Assembly: GCA_905479105.1 (NCBI GenBank)
Contig: CAJQLE010000004.1
Coordinates: 1 to 64,000 of the forward strand
Reading direction: 5' to 3'
DNA length: 64,000 nt
Source of the DNA: an uncultured Flavobacteriales bacterium
GTDB lineage: Bacteria; Bacteroidota; Bacteroidia; Flavobacteriales_G; Salibacteraceae
Shown here: positions 8,783 through 17,194 of the stretch, in pieces
How positions within the stretch are numbered: position 1 is the first letter of the stretch
Layout: every line of letters starts with the position of its first letter
Translations under genes and position numbers: made by a program
Notes under the pieces: model-generated
What the model saw: only the letters and a program-made list of their open reading frames with translations
Told to the model about the DNA's origin: nothing
The model's database searches: none

Positions 8783-10060
8783 TTAAGGCCCGCAAAAATT
8801 AATGTAAGCATCTCTTCCGTGCTCGTATCCTAATTCATCAACGGCCTGTTTTAAAGTAGCACAGCCTTCTCTCAAGCGATGATCAAAGAGTTCAGCCAAT
8901 CCTTTATTGAACATGATTTCTTCTGGAGAATTAGTCCATTTGAGGGCCTCATCATAATTAATAATTGCTTCATCGTAATCTCCAAATAAGAGATAAATAT
9001 TTCCACGCATTCCCCAAGCGCTTCCATCTCTGGGTCTTAACTCTACAGCTCTATTTGCGTCAATCAATGCTGAAGGAAAATCGCCCATCATTTTGTACGA
9101 AAAAGCCCTATTGTAGATTGCGTTGAAATAGACCGTATCAAATTCATTGACCTTAGAATAGTCACTGATTGATCCTGCAAAATTCCCCAATTCCTTTTTT
9201 ACCAGACCCCTTTCAAAATAGGTCTTTGAAAGTTCCAACTGCATGGATATCGCCTCGTCAAAATAATAGAGCGCCTCCTCATCATTACCCATCATGCGAT
9301 AAGCGACTCCTTTATTGTAAACAGCCAAACTAAACTCTGGATTGACTTTTAACGCTGCGTCAAATTGGCCTAATGCTGATTTGAAATTCCCTTCCTTTAA
9401 ATCAATAAGTCCATGAACATCTAAAGCGAGCGCGTTTTCTGGATTGATTTCTAAAACACTTTGCAAGGCTGTTTCGGATAGTTCTAACTCACCTTCTAAG
9501 AAATAGACAAGGGCTTGTTTGAGATACGTGAGTTCTTTATTGTAGGAGCTTTGCAATAGTCGCGCAATATCATCTTTGGCTAATTCATATTCACCGGAGA
9601 GAATTCTTCCATCTACCCTGTGATCTATAAAGTCTTCATTGCTAGGATCCAATTTGATGGCTTCTTCAATTTCATCCAATCCCTTTTTATAATCGGTAGC
9701 AAGAAAACTAATCTTGGCGTTGGCATCCATTACATAGGCAGAATATGGATTCATCATTCGCGCCTTTTCATAATCCTGTTTTGCTTCTCTGTATCGTCCT
9801 AGCTTTCTATAAAGACCAGCGCGTTTCATATATGCTTCTGCATAATAAGGATCAGTAGCTATGGCATTGGTGTAAGAGAAAATTGCGTCCTCAAATTGAG
9901 CTCGTTGGAGATTGTTATCTCCCATTTGAACCATTCGCGTAGCCTCAATCCTCTGCGGTGATTGGGCGTTACTTGTGCTTTGAAAAGAAAAGGTCAAAAG
10001 AATGACCAGCGCTGCAAGTCTCACTTTGAATAAAGATGATTTTGTAAAGCTTCTCTTCAT
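8783..10060 (-). CDS. Secreted tetratricopeptide-repeat protein
   Basis: After a signal peptide (residues 1 to about 32, ending TSNAQ) the 425-aa protein consists almost entirely of TPR units from about residue 40 to 390. Examples are AIFSYTNAIATDPYYAEAYM, SALIDANRAVELRPRDGSAW and EAIINYDEALKWT. TPR arrays are protein-interaction scaffolds; with a signal peptide this one should sit in the periplasm. The protein ends CGP after CATLKQAVDELGYEHGRDAY, a form often seen in Bacteroidota TPR proteins. It stands alone between the glycan cluster and the carboxylase gene, and no binding partner is indicated. Confidence 0.88.
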   Translation of the reverse strand: MKRSFTKSSLFKVRLAALVILLTFSFQSTSNAQSPQRIEATRMVQMGDNNLQRAQFEDAIFSYTNAIATDPYYAEAYMKRAGLYRKLGRYREAKQDYEKARMMNPYSAYVMDANAKISFLATDYKKGLDEIEEAIKLDPSNEDFIDHRVDGRILSGEYELAKDDIARLLQSSYNKELTYLKQALVYFLEGELELSETALQSVLEINPENALALDVHGLIDLKEGNFKSALGQFDAALKVNPEFSLAVYNKGVAYRMMGNDEEALYYFDEAISMQLELSKTYFERGLVKKELGNFAGSISDYSKVNEFDTVYFNAIYNRAFSYKMMGDFPSALIDANRAVELRPRDGSAWGMRGNIYLLFGDYDEAIINYDEALKWTNSPEEIMFNKGLAELFDHRLREGCATLKQAVDELGYEHGRDAYINFCGP

Positions 10061-10160
10061 ACGGTGAAGGTAAGGATTGATTGTGCTTTGAATGAAATTG
10101 AATCTGTCGATTCTAGTTTCATTCTAGTCAGCTAAAGGCCTTATAAATTGAGTTATTCTA

Positions 10161-11795
10161 TCAAGTCTGAATCACGCCAACATTATATGGCTTTACGTTC
10201 TGCTCATGACTCGCCATATCTATTCCAGTGCTAATAATCATGCGTGTATCAAGCGGATCTATTATTCCATCAACCCATAGTCTTGCAGCAGCATAGTAGG
10301 GTGATGTTTGCTCCTCATAGCGTTTTGTGATTCTGTCGAGTAGTTCCTTTTTCTTTTCATCTGTAATCTCTTCGCCTTTTGATTTCAATGAAGCGACTTC
10401 AATTTGAAGTAGAGTGTTTGCTGCTGATTTACCGCTCATTACCGCCAGATTAGCTGTTGGCCAGGAATAGATCAATCGAGGATCATACGCTTTGCCACAC
10501 ATCGCGTAATTCCCCGCGCCATAGCTATTGCCCATGATGAAAGTGAATTTTGGAACAACCGAGTTGCTCATGGCATTCACCATTTTAGCTCCGTCTTTTA
10601 TGATGCCACCTTGCTCTGATCGAGAACCAACCATGAATCCTGTAACATCTTGGAGAAACACCAATGGGATGTTTTTCTGGTTGCAATTCATAATGAAGCG
10701 TGCTGCTTTATCTGCACTGTCAGAATAGATGACTCCACCAAACTTCATTTCACCTGTCTTGCTCTTCACTAAATTACGCTGGTTTGCAACAATTCCCACT
10801 GCCCATCCATCGATGCGAGCATAGCCCGTAACAATAGATTGACCATAAAGCTCCTTGTATTCTTCGAATTCAGAATCATCTACCAATCGCTTGATGATAT
10901 CTCTTGTTTCATATGTTTTAGCGCTGAAAATCCCATAAATGTCTTTAGGATCAAGCTTGGGTTTTTTAGACTCTTTTCGATCAAATGGAACGCGAAGTTT
11001 CCCACCCGTTTTATCCATGATGCTTTGAATGCGGCCAATTGCGTCAGCATCATCTTTACACTTATAATCGGTAACCCCAGAGATTTCACAATGTGTCGTG
11101 GCTCCTCCGAGCGTTTCATTATCTACATCCTCGCCAATTGCTGCTCTTACTAGGTATGAGCCAGCCAAGAAGATACTGCCTGTGCCCTCCACAATCATGG
11201 CCTCATCACTCATGATCGGCAGATATGCTCCACCAGCAACGCAGCTTCCCATAATGGCAGAAATTTGGTTGATTCCTTTACTGCTCATTACCGCATTGTT
11301 TCTGAAAATACGGCCGAAATGTTCTTTGTCAGGGAAAATTTCATCTTGCATGGGCAAGAATACCCCCGCGCTATCCACTAAGTAGATAATCGGAATGTAA
11401 TTATCCATGGCGATCTCCTGAGCTCGAAGGTTCTTTTTGCCAGTAATCGGAAACCATGCACCCGCCTTTACAGTGGCGTCATTAGCTACAACGATGCAAA
11501 TTTTTCCTTGTACATAACCTAAATAAACAACTACGCCTCCGCTTGGACAGCCGCCATATTCAGCATACATGCCTTCACCAGCAAAAGCGCCTATTTCAAT
11601 TTGGGGTTTGTCATCATCGAGTAGAGCCGTAACTCTCTCGCGTGCAGTCATTTTGCCGCTTGCGTGTTGTTTGTTAATCCTTTTTTGACCGCCTCCGAGA
11701 TACACTTTCTCCAACCTTCTCTTCATTTGAGAGATGAGTTGTTTCATGCCATCTTCGTTCTTATTGAAATCTAAATCTTGCTTTTTTGTAGCCAT
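10161..11795 (-). CDS. Acyl-CoA carboxylase, carboxyltransferase beta subunit
   Basis: A 544-aa biotin-dependent carboxyltransferase of the crotonase fold. It moves CO2 from carboxybiotin to an acyl-CoA in the cytoplasm. N-terminal half: HASGKMTARERVTALLDD, then the acyl-CoA site region DSAGVFLPMQDEIFPDKEHF and MGSCVAGGAYLPIMSDEA. C-terminal half: VFLQDVTGFMVGSRSEQGGI and FIMGNSYGAGNYAMCGKAY. The QDEIFPD and GSCVAGGAY segments are closest to methylcrotonyl-CoA carboxylase beta subunits (leucine breakdown), but propionyl- or geranyl-type substrates cannot be excluded. No biotin-carrying alpha subunit is in the window, so the partner must be encoded elsewhere. Confidence 0.93.
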   Translation of the reverse strand: MATKKQDLDFNKNEDGMKQLISQMKRRLEKVYLGGGQKRINKQHASGKMTARERVTALLDDDKPQIEIGAFAGEGMYAEYGGCPSGGVVVYLGYVQGKICIVVANDATVKAGAWFPITGKKNLRAQEIAMDNYIPIIYLVDSAGVFLPMQDEIFPDKEHFGRIFRNNAVMSSKGINQISAIMGSCVAGGAYLPIMSDEAMIVEGTGSIFLAGSYLVRAAIGEDVDNETLGGATTHCEISGVTDYKCKDDADAIGRIQSIMDKTGGKLRVPFDRKESKKPKLDPKDIYGIFSAKTYETRDIIKRLVDDSEFEEYKELYGQSIVTGYARIDGWAVGIVANQRNLVKSKTGEMKFGGVIYSDSADKAARFIMNCNQKNIPLVFLQDVTGFMVGSRSEQGGIIKDGAKMVNAMSNSVVPKFTFIMGNSYGAGNYAMCGKAYDPRLIYSWPTANLAVMSGKSAANTLLQIEVASLKSKGEEITDEKKKELLDRITKRYEEQTSPYYAAARLWVDGIIDPLDTRMIISTGIDMASHEQNVKPYNVGVIQT

Positions 11796-11909
11796 TTAAC
11801 CGCGTGTGTTTATATAAATACCTAAAGGCATTTTGCTTTAAAGTTGTTCAAATTACCGCATTTCAAATCTAAAATGCGTCCATTCGAATCAACATTTTAT
11901 TCGTTTGTC

Positions 11910-13193
11910 TTATTTCATTTTATGGATTGTTGAAACCAACTTATCCAAATCAGATAGTGAAGTGTAAATGTTTGGAGTTATGCGAACACCATCAATGCCT
12001 TCATGTGTAATTGGTGTCGTATGTATTCTGCTTTCTTGCCAAAGGAAATTATGAATTTCTGGACCTGTCATTCCTTCCATCCCAAAGGTGGTGAGCGCAC
12101 CGCTAAAAGCGGAATCTTCAGGACAGTAAAAACTGATTCCAGGAATGTCTTTCACCCTTTCTACCCAGTATTGCTTGAGATAGTGCAGTCTTTCAAACTT
12201 TCGTTCAGCTCCTACACTTAAATGGAAATCAATGGCTTGACCAATGGCCAACTCTGCAGGAACATCGCGTGTGCCTTGGTTTTCAAATTTTCGAATGTCA
12301 TCACTCTTTGGGTCAGGGCCTGGAAACAAAGCCCAATGTTCTGCGATGCGTTCTTTTTTCATGTAAAGCATTCCAGTACCAAATGGCGCACAAAGCCATT
12401 TGTGAAGACTTGTCCCAAAATAATCACAGTTTAACTCAGGGATCTTAAATATGAGGTGGGCAAAACTATGAGCACCGTCCACGATAACGAGGATGTTCCG
12501 CTTTTTAGCTTCAGCAGCGATGGCAGCAACGGGCAATACTTGTCCAGTCCAGTTCACTAAATGCTCTATGAGCACCACTTTTGTTTTTGAAGTAAACTGA
12601 TCTGTATATGCTTTTACTATAGCTTCCGTATCAGTAGAAGGCATCGGAATTTTTGCAACTTTCCGAATTAAGCCTTCGCGCATTTCACGCTGCATCCATG
12701 CTTGATTCATGTTTGGATAAATGAAATTGCTCGTAACAAATTCATCTCCTTTTTTCATTTCCAAACCAAAGATTATCGTGTCTAAAGATTCAGTTGTGTT
12801 TCGATTAATGGCAATTTCTTCTGGGTCGACTCCTGCTAACTCAGCTAATTTTTCTCTGATAGTTTCTCTTCCTTTTTCGAAAACACGCCACATGTAATAG
12901 GAGGGAGCTTCGTTGCTCAACGAAGTGAAACGCTCAACCGCATCTTGAACCACTTTAGGATGAGGCGAAACACCGCCATTATTCAAGTTAATGAGATTAG
13001 AGGATGCCGTATAGTTATGCCTGACCCAACTCCAAAAATCTTCATTATCAGCCAGCTCCAAGGGCGATGACTGTTCCAAGGGACCCAAAACATTTTTTAA
13101 ATCGTTGGCAAATCCCTGATCTATTAAAGGCCATGCCCAGAATCCAGCGCTTAGAGCTGAAACCTTTTTGATAAATGATCTTCTGTTCTTCAA
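11910..13193 (-). CDS. Exported class V aminotransferase-fold PLP enzyme
   Basis: A 427-aa fold-type I PLP enzyme of the class V (isopenicillin N epimerase/cysteine desulfurase-like) group. NLNNGGVSPHPKVVQDA begins the catalytic domain at about residue 70, VIVDGAHSFAHL holds the Asp-x-x-His cofactor contact, and DYFGTSLHKWLCAPFGTG carries the Schiff-base Lys. The N-terminus KNRRSFIKKVSALSAGFWAW has a twin-arginine pattern followed by a hydrophobic stretch, so export by Tat is likely. The start is TTG at 13193, the only start placing the RR motif correctly. The substrate is unknown. It is divergent from the gene at 13232. Confidence 0.88.
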   Translation of the reverse strand: MKNRRSFIKKVSALSAGFWAWPLIDQGFANDLKNVLGPLEQSSPLELADNEDFWSWVRHNYTASSNLINLNNGGVSPHPKVVQDAVERFTSLSNEAPSYYMWRVFEKGRETIREKLAELAGVDPEEIAINRNTTESLDTIIFGLEMKKGDEFVTSNFIYPNMNQAWMQREMREGLIRKVAKIPMPSTDTEAIVKAYTDQFTSKTKVVLIEHLVNWTGQVLPVAAIAAEAKKRNILVIVDGAHSFAHLIFKIPELNCDYFGTSLHKWLCAPFGTGMLYMKKERIAEHWALFPGPDPKSDDIRKFENQGTRDVPAELAIGQAIDFHLSVGAERKFERLHYLKQYWVERVKDIPGISFYCPEDSAFSGALTTFGMEGMTGPEIHNFLWQESRIHTTPITHEGIDGVRITPNIYTSLSDLDKLVSTIHKMK

Positions 13194-13231
13194 AGCGAGT
13201 AGGTTTGCGGCAAATTAAGAATTTACCTTTA

Positions 13232-13663
13232 ATGACGAAGTCTCAAATATTAGTTTTAATCCAATTTTCGGTGATTCTGTTGTACGCTGTGTCTGGCCCC
13301 TTAATTGCTAAGAATATTTGGTTGGAAGCAACAGAGTTGATCGGTCTTGCGTTGGCTGTATGGGCTATTTTTATAATGAACCCGATTCGCGTAAGCATCT
13401 TTCCAGAACCTCGAGAAGATGGTGACTTGATTGAAACGGGACCTTATGCATTCATAAGACATCCAATGTATACTTCAATTCTCATTGTTGCCGCAGTGCT
13501 CACTTTGGATCGAATGGATATAATGAGTGTGGCTCTCTTTCTAATCTTAGTGATTAATCAAGTGGTAAAATTGAAATTTGAAGAGAAGCTCTTGATCCAG
13601 AAGTATGCAGGTTATTCAGAATATATGAAGAGAACAAAGGCGCTGGTGCCTTTCATTTTCTGA
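13232..13663 (+). CDS. Isoprenylcysteine methyltransferase-like membrane protein
   Basis: A 143-aa membrane protein of the ICMT/PEMT superfamily. Three to four hydrophobic segments are followed by the signature LIETGPYAFIRHPMYTSIL and a C-terminal FEEKLLIQKYAGYSEYMKRT. It probably methylates a small hydrophobic thiol or lipid with SAM; the substrate is unknown. I use ATG at 13232 rather than the in-frame start at 13175, because the latter would run through the start of the divergent PLP-enzyme gene. The stop at 13663 abuts the stop of the convergent WbqC-like gene with no space for a terminator. It is distantly related to the protein at 3032-3520. Confidence 0.83.
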   Translation: MTKSQILVLIQFSVILLYAVSGPLIAKNIWLEATELIGLALAVWAIFIMNPIRVSIFPEPREDGDLIETGPYAFIRHPMYTSILIVAAVLTLDRMDIMSVALFLILVINQVVKLKFEEKLLIQKYAGYSEYMKRTKALVPFIF

Positions 13664-14248
13664 TTACTTCAGCAGCATCGTTGTTTGCGGACCTAAATTG
13701 AAAATAGCATCGAGGATGCTCAAGTTGGGCGCAAATTCCTGACGATCATTGAAAACTTGGGTGTATTGTTTGATCTCTTCAGTTTTCAGTTCGAAGGAAT
13801 GACCTCTGAAATCATTTTCATAGTCTGAATATTTCTCACTTTGAGAATAGGGGAGCTCTAACGACAGGATTTTCAGAATGGTATCGTGTAATTCAAGGTT
13901 GAACTCGAGCAATGTTTCTTTTTTCTCCTTATAAAAGGGGAAGAAAAGATGCTCATAATATTCGAAGTAAGGAGAACGTCTATAAGACGCTTCTAAGCTT
14001 TTCCAATGATCTTTTTGCCAATCTTCGGCATAACTGATCTTGACATCCTTCATGGTTCTTCGCAATCCTGTTTTGACGGTTGGAATTGCCAATAGCTGAG
14101 ATCCATTCGGACCCGTAATCAGCATCCTCGATCGAAACGTTTGCTTTGGAAAGTTTTCGCAGATCTCAAAGCAAACTTCTGATTGCGTTAAGCCTCTGTA
14201 GTAGGCAATATTCCCGGCATAGAAAACAGGAAATATGGCTTTACTCAT
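13664..14248 (-). CDS. WbqC-like family protein
   Basis: A 194-aa protein of the WbqC-like family, a group named after an O-antigen cluster gene. The recognisable parts are FPVFYAGNIAYYRGLTQSE near the N-terminus, then SRMLITGPNGSQLLAIPT and YAEDWQKDHWKSLEASYRRS, with the SPYFEYYEHLFFPFY block at about 92-106. The biochemical role is unproven; members occur in surface glycan clusters and, in Bacteroidota, typically just downstream of lepB as here. It starts 1 bp after the lepB stop, so it is almost certainly in the same operon. Confidence 0.85.
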   Translation of the reverse strand: MSKAIFPVFYAGNIAYYRGLTQSEVCFEICENFPKQTFRSRMLITGPNGSQLLAIPTVKTGLRRTMKDVKISYAEDWQKDHWKSLEASYRRSPYFEYYEHLFFPFYKEKKETLLEFNLELHDTILKILSLELPYSQSEKYSDYENDFRGHSFELKTEEIKQYTQVFNDRQEFAPNLSILDAIFNLGPQTTMLLK

Positions 14249-14249
14249 A

Positions 14250-15827
14250 CTATTCTGGTATTGAAAACATTCGTGAGAATCTGATTTTCCCTTCAGAAAA
14301 ACTCAGCTCTGGATCAATGGACAACCAAATAAATGCGGCTTTTCCAACAACATGGTCTTCAGGTACAAATCCCCAAAAACGTGAATCCGCAGAGTTGTGT
14401 CTATTATCACCCATCATGAAGTAATAGTTCAATTGGAAAGTATAATTGGTGGCAATTATGCCGTCAATGTATATTTCTTCGCCTTTTACTTGAAGGTCAT
14501 GATTTTCGTAAACGTGAATGATGCGTTCATAGAAGGGTAAATTTTTAAGATTAAGCTCAACTGAAGTTCCTTTTGCTGGAACGGTTAATGGTCCCCAATA
14601 ATCTTCCGACCAATCATACTGAGGGGAGTTTGGGAATATGTGAAATATGGGACTTGCTCCACGAAGAGAAGCATCCAGCGTTACACTTTTCACAGCATCA
14701 AAAGACTCCATTTGTTTGGCAGCATGCAGTGTTAACGGCAAGAAGTAGGAATAACCATTCTCGCTTTGAGACGTTCGAATATCCTGGTAATTGACATTGA
14801 GTTTTTCCTTTAGGATCTTCTTATTCAAAAAGCTTGTGGTTTCAATTTGGTAGCGGTATTGAAACTCAGATGGGATATATGCCGTTTCTCCATTGATATG
14901 GAGTTTGGCATGTTCCACAAAGATTTCATCTCCGGGCACAGCCACACAACGTTTGATGTAATGCTCTCTCTTGTCAACAGGACGCACGGTGTAGTCCATG
15001 TTCTTCTTAATCAGCTTGCGTGACAACTTGTTGTAGTATCCATCATTTTTGAGTTGTTCACCCCGCATAATGTCGTTTTGCTTAAGCCGATACATTTCAT
15101 CGCGAACCACTTGATTGTAGCTTCTTTCGCTTTGATATTGGATAAGTACTGTATCTCCTTCCGGATAATTGAATACCACAATGTCATTGCGCTCTACATC
15201 TCCAAAACCAGGCAATCTATAATAGGGTAGGCTCATCCAATCCAAATAACTTGGTGTAACTGTTCCTGGAAGACTGTGGTGGGCAAATGGAAAGCTCAAG
15301 GGTGTCTGAGGAACCTTTGGTCCATAAGCCATTTTGCTCACAAATAAGTAGTCACCAATAAGAAGCGTTTTTTCCATCGAACTGGTAGGTATCGTGAATG
15401 CTTCTAAAAAATAAGTTCGGATGATGCTTGCTGCAACTACTGCAAAAACGATGGCATCACCCCATTCGGCTAGCCAAGACTTTGGATGCTTTGAGCGATC
15501 TAAAGGACCATAATACTTAATATCTGATTTCCCCCACATTGGGAAAGCCACAAAGGGTAAGAAAATAGCCAATGCTTGAGAAGCCCGGTCGATCTTGCCG
15601 AAGTGAGAGGCAAGGATGGAGTTGAAAACCATCAACATTAAAATATTTACTCCCGGAAATATGAGGAGCAACATCCACCACCAGGGCTTTTTAATGACAC
15701 GTGTGAGAATGAAGAAATTATAAACAGGAATAGCTCCTTCCCATGATTTTCTTCCAGCCTTCGGAAACAGAAGGTAGAATCCAACCGAATATCCTATAAG
15801 AATGATGCTATATATGATGTAATTCAT
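14250..15827 (-). CDS. lepB: Signal peptidase I (long Bacteroidota form)
   Basis: LepB removes signal peptides from secreted proteins on the outer face of the inner membrane. This 525-aa form has extra N-terminal membrane segments (about 1-95). Next comes the catalytic region [20 protein letters not shown] with nucleophile Ser150, a long insertion, then [16 protein letters not shown] with the general-base Lys. The final box [20 protein letters not shown] is the SPase I signature. E. coli LepB has 324 aa, but lengths near 500 are normal in this phylum. It is followed at once by the WbqC-like gene. Its neighbour on the other side is the exosortase operon, about 110 bp away on the same strand. 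Confidence 0.96.
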   Translation of the reverse strand: MNYIIYSIILIGYSVGFYLLFPKAGRKSWEGAIPVYNFFILTRVIKKPWWWMLLLIFPGVNILMLMVFNSILASHFGKIDRASQALAIFLPFVAFPMWGKSDIKYYGPLDRSKHPKSWLAEWGDAIVFAVVAASIIRTYFLEAFTIPTSSMEKTLLIGDYLFVSKMAYGPKVPQTPLSFPFAHHSLPGTVTPSYLDWMSLPYYRLPGFGDVERNDIVVFNYPEGDTVLIQYQSERSYNQVVRDEMYRLKQNDIMRGEQLKNDGYYNKLSRKLIKKNMDYTVRPVDKREHYIKRCVAVPGDEIFVEHAKLHINGETAYIPSEFQYRYQIETTSFLNKKILKEKLNVNYQDIRTSQSENGYSYFLPLTLHAAKQMESFDAVKSVTLDASLRGASPIFHIFPNSPQYDWSEDYWGPLTVPAKGTSVELNLKNLPFYERIIHVYENHDLQVKGEEIYIDGIIATNYTFQLNYYFMMGDNRHNSADSRFWGFVPEDHVVGKAAFIWLSIDPELSFSEGKIRFSRMFSIPE

Positions 15828-15941
15828 GTTAATCTAATTGCAGGACGAAGAAACAAACTTTCAGCGCTTTAAATGACATCAATTTTGTTGAACGGTCATT
15901 TTAGGGTATCGGGATGAAAAATATGTTAAACAAAAGTTGAT

Positions 15942-16409
15942 CTAGCTCGATCTCTTGCGCAACCAGATTCCTGGAATCATGACCATTAGAACCAATGGTG
16001 ATTGCGCAACACCCATAAATAGTCGGGCAAGTAAATATGTCTCTTCTAGGGTGTTTGTTGCATAACCATATGCCATCGTAATGACAGAACATGCGATTAA
16101 GACTCCATAAATGATGAGTATTTCTTTCCAGTAAGACGTGTCAAAGATGATCTTCAATAAGCCTATGGTCACTCCATAAAAAAGGACAGAGAATAGGGCC
16201 GTCAGAAACCATTTGGTGTAATAGAGTGTGTAAAAGTCAACTGACTTTAAGCATGGTATGGCGTCTGAAGCACGCGATGGCTCATCATACCAGAGCGCGA
16301 AGAGCTGTTCGTTGATGTGCGTAAAGAGGAATTCACGGAAAAAGCCAAGGATTATAACGGCAATAATCGATGATGCAATGAGTGTTTTTTTCTTTAATGA
16401 ATTACTCAT
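15942..16409 (-). CDS. Exosortase-associated membrane protein (XrtX/XrtF-system type)
   Basis: A 155-aa protein with four predicted membrane segments (about 9-27, 66-88, 95-115 and 124-148) and one periplasmic loop with REFLFTHINEQLFALWYDEP and LYYTKWFLTALFSVLFYG. Small membrane proteins of this size and layout are known companions of Bacteroidota exosortases. The gene start overlaps the exosortase stop by 8 bp, which argues for coupled translation and a shared job. I recall no proven function for such partners; a role in positioning the exosortase or its substrate is inference. It is the last gene of the operon. Confidence 0.75.
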   Translation of the reverse strand: MSNSLKKKTLIASSIIAVIILGFFREFLFTHINEQLFALWYDEPSRASDAIPCLKSVDFYTLYYTKWFLTALFSVLFYGVTIGLLKIIFDTSYWKEILIIYGVLIACSVITMAYGYATNTLEETYLLARLFMGVAQSPLVLMVMIPGIWLRKRSS

Positions 16410-16956
16410 CGGTAGGGGGTTTCATAGAATCAATTCCCGACAGCTTCAATGCCCATAAGTACCAAAGTAAAAACACGAAGCCATATACCAAAAGGGTAAA
16501 GGTATAGGTGTGATTAAAATCAAGCACTGCTGGATCTGGAAAGTAGAATACGATCAATGAGAGTGCTACGATCCGCAGAATGTTTATGATATGAATCACA
16601 ATAATTCCTGCTGGTATAAACCACAGTTTCTTTTTGAGTGGACCTGGATAAGCAATGATAAATCCAGTGAAGAGTGCGAAGAGGGTTAATCCATTGCAGG
16701 GATCTCCAATCCAAAGTCCGTGCGTCCCATCAATACCGATAGTTCTGATATTCTCCACATGACTTGCTTCAATTGTGATGTAACCGAAAAGCTCTAAAAC
16801 AAAATAAGAGGCTTGTTCTAGACTTTTGATAACGGTCATGTCTAAGTCACCCAATGGATGAAGCCACAGGTCGTAAATAAAATACCAGGCTATAAACAGA
16901 AAAACCGCCTTTGTTAGAAAGCGGTATAAAGGATCATTCCAATATTTTGAAAACAT
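16402..16956 (-). CDS. Exosortase family transpeptidase
   Basis: A 184-aa polytopic protein of the exosortase/archaeosortase family. These enzymes cut a C-terminal sorting tail on the outer side of the inner membrane and pass the protein to another anchor. The full catalytic triad is visible: Cys87 in GDPCNGL, Arg128 in NILRIV and His149 in DFNHTYTF. About seven hydrophobic segments surround it. The most likely substrate is the protein with a PID-CTERM-like tail encoded just upstream (15 bp gap). In size it fits the short Bacteroidota types (XrtF or XrtX-like); an exact subtype needs a profile search. The acceptor it may transfer to is unknown. Confidence 0.9.
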   Translation of the reverse strand: MFSKYWNDPLYRFLTKAVFLFIAWYFIYDLWLHPLGDLDMTVIKSLEQASYFVLELFGYITIEASHVENIRTIGIDGTHGLWIGDPCNGLTLFALFTGFIIAYPGPLKKKLWFIPAGIIVIHIINILRIVALSLIVFYFPDPAVLDFNHTYTFTLLVYGFVFLLWYLWALKLSGIDSMKPPTDE

Positions 16957-16971
16957 GATTTAAATCTAATC

Positions 16972-17193
16972 TTACTTAGATCTCATGTCTAAAAGTTTCT
17001 TACTTCCAAAAGCTACGCCTAGAGCAACCAGAAAACTCATACCTCCATCAATAGGGATGCAAGGCGGTGGCCAGCAGCCCGGAGAACCTCCACCCACTGG
17101 AGTTCCACCGCTAGGTTGAGCTATCAATACTTGACTTAGTAATACAAATGCTGCCATAGCCGCTAGGCTGATGTGTGTCTTGGTGATCTTCAT
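16972..17193 (-). CDS. Small PID-CTERM-type exosortase substrate
   Basis: A 73-aa protein built only from sorting signals and a short linker. Residues 1-26 are a signal peptide (ending LIAQ). Residues 27-46 are a Gly/Pro-rich linker with Cys40 and Cys45. Residues 47-51 are the motif PIDGG, followed by a hydrophobic helix (MSFLVALGVAFG) and a basic end (KKLLDMRSK). This motif-helix-basic order is the layout of exosortase recognition tails, and PIDGG matches the PID-CTERM class known in Bacteroidota. The start ATG lies 1 bp after the stop of the 1032-aa T9SS protein gene, and the exosortase follows 15 bp later, so it is surely co-transcribed with both. The role of the mature peptide is unknown. 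Confidence 0.88.
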   Translation of the reverse strand: MKITKTHISLAAMAAFVLLSQVLIAQPSGGTPVGGGSPGCWPPPCIPIDGGMSFLVALGVAFGSKKLLDMRSK

Positions 17194-17194
17194 C

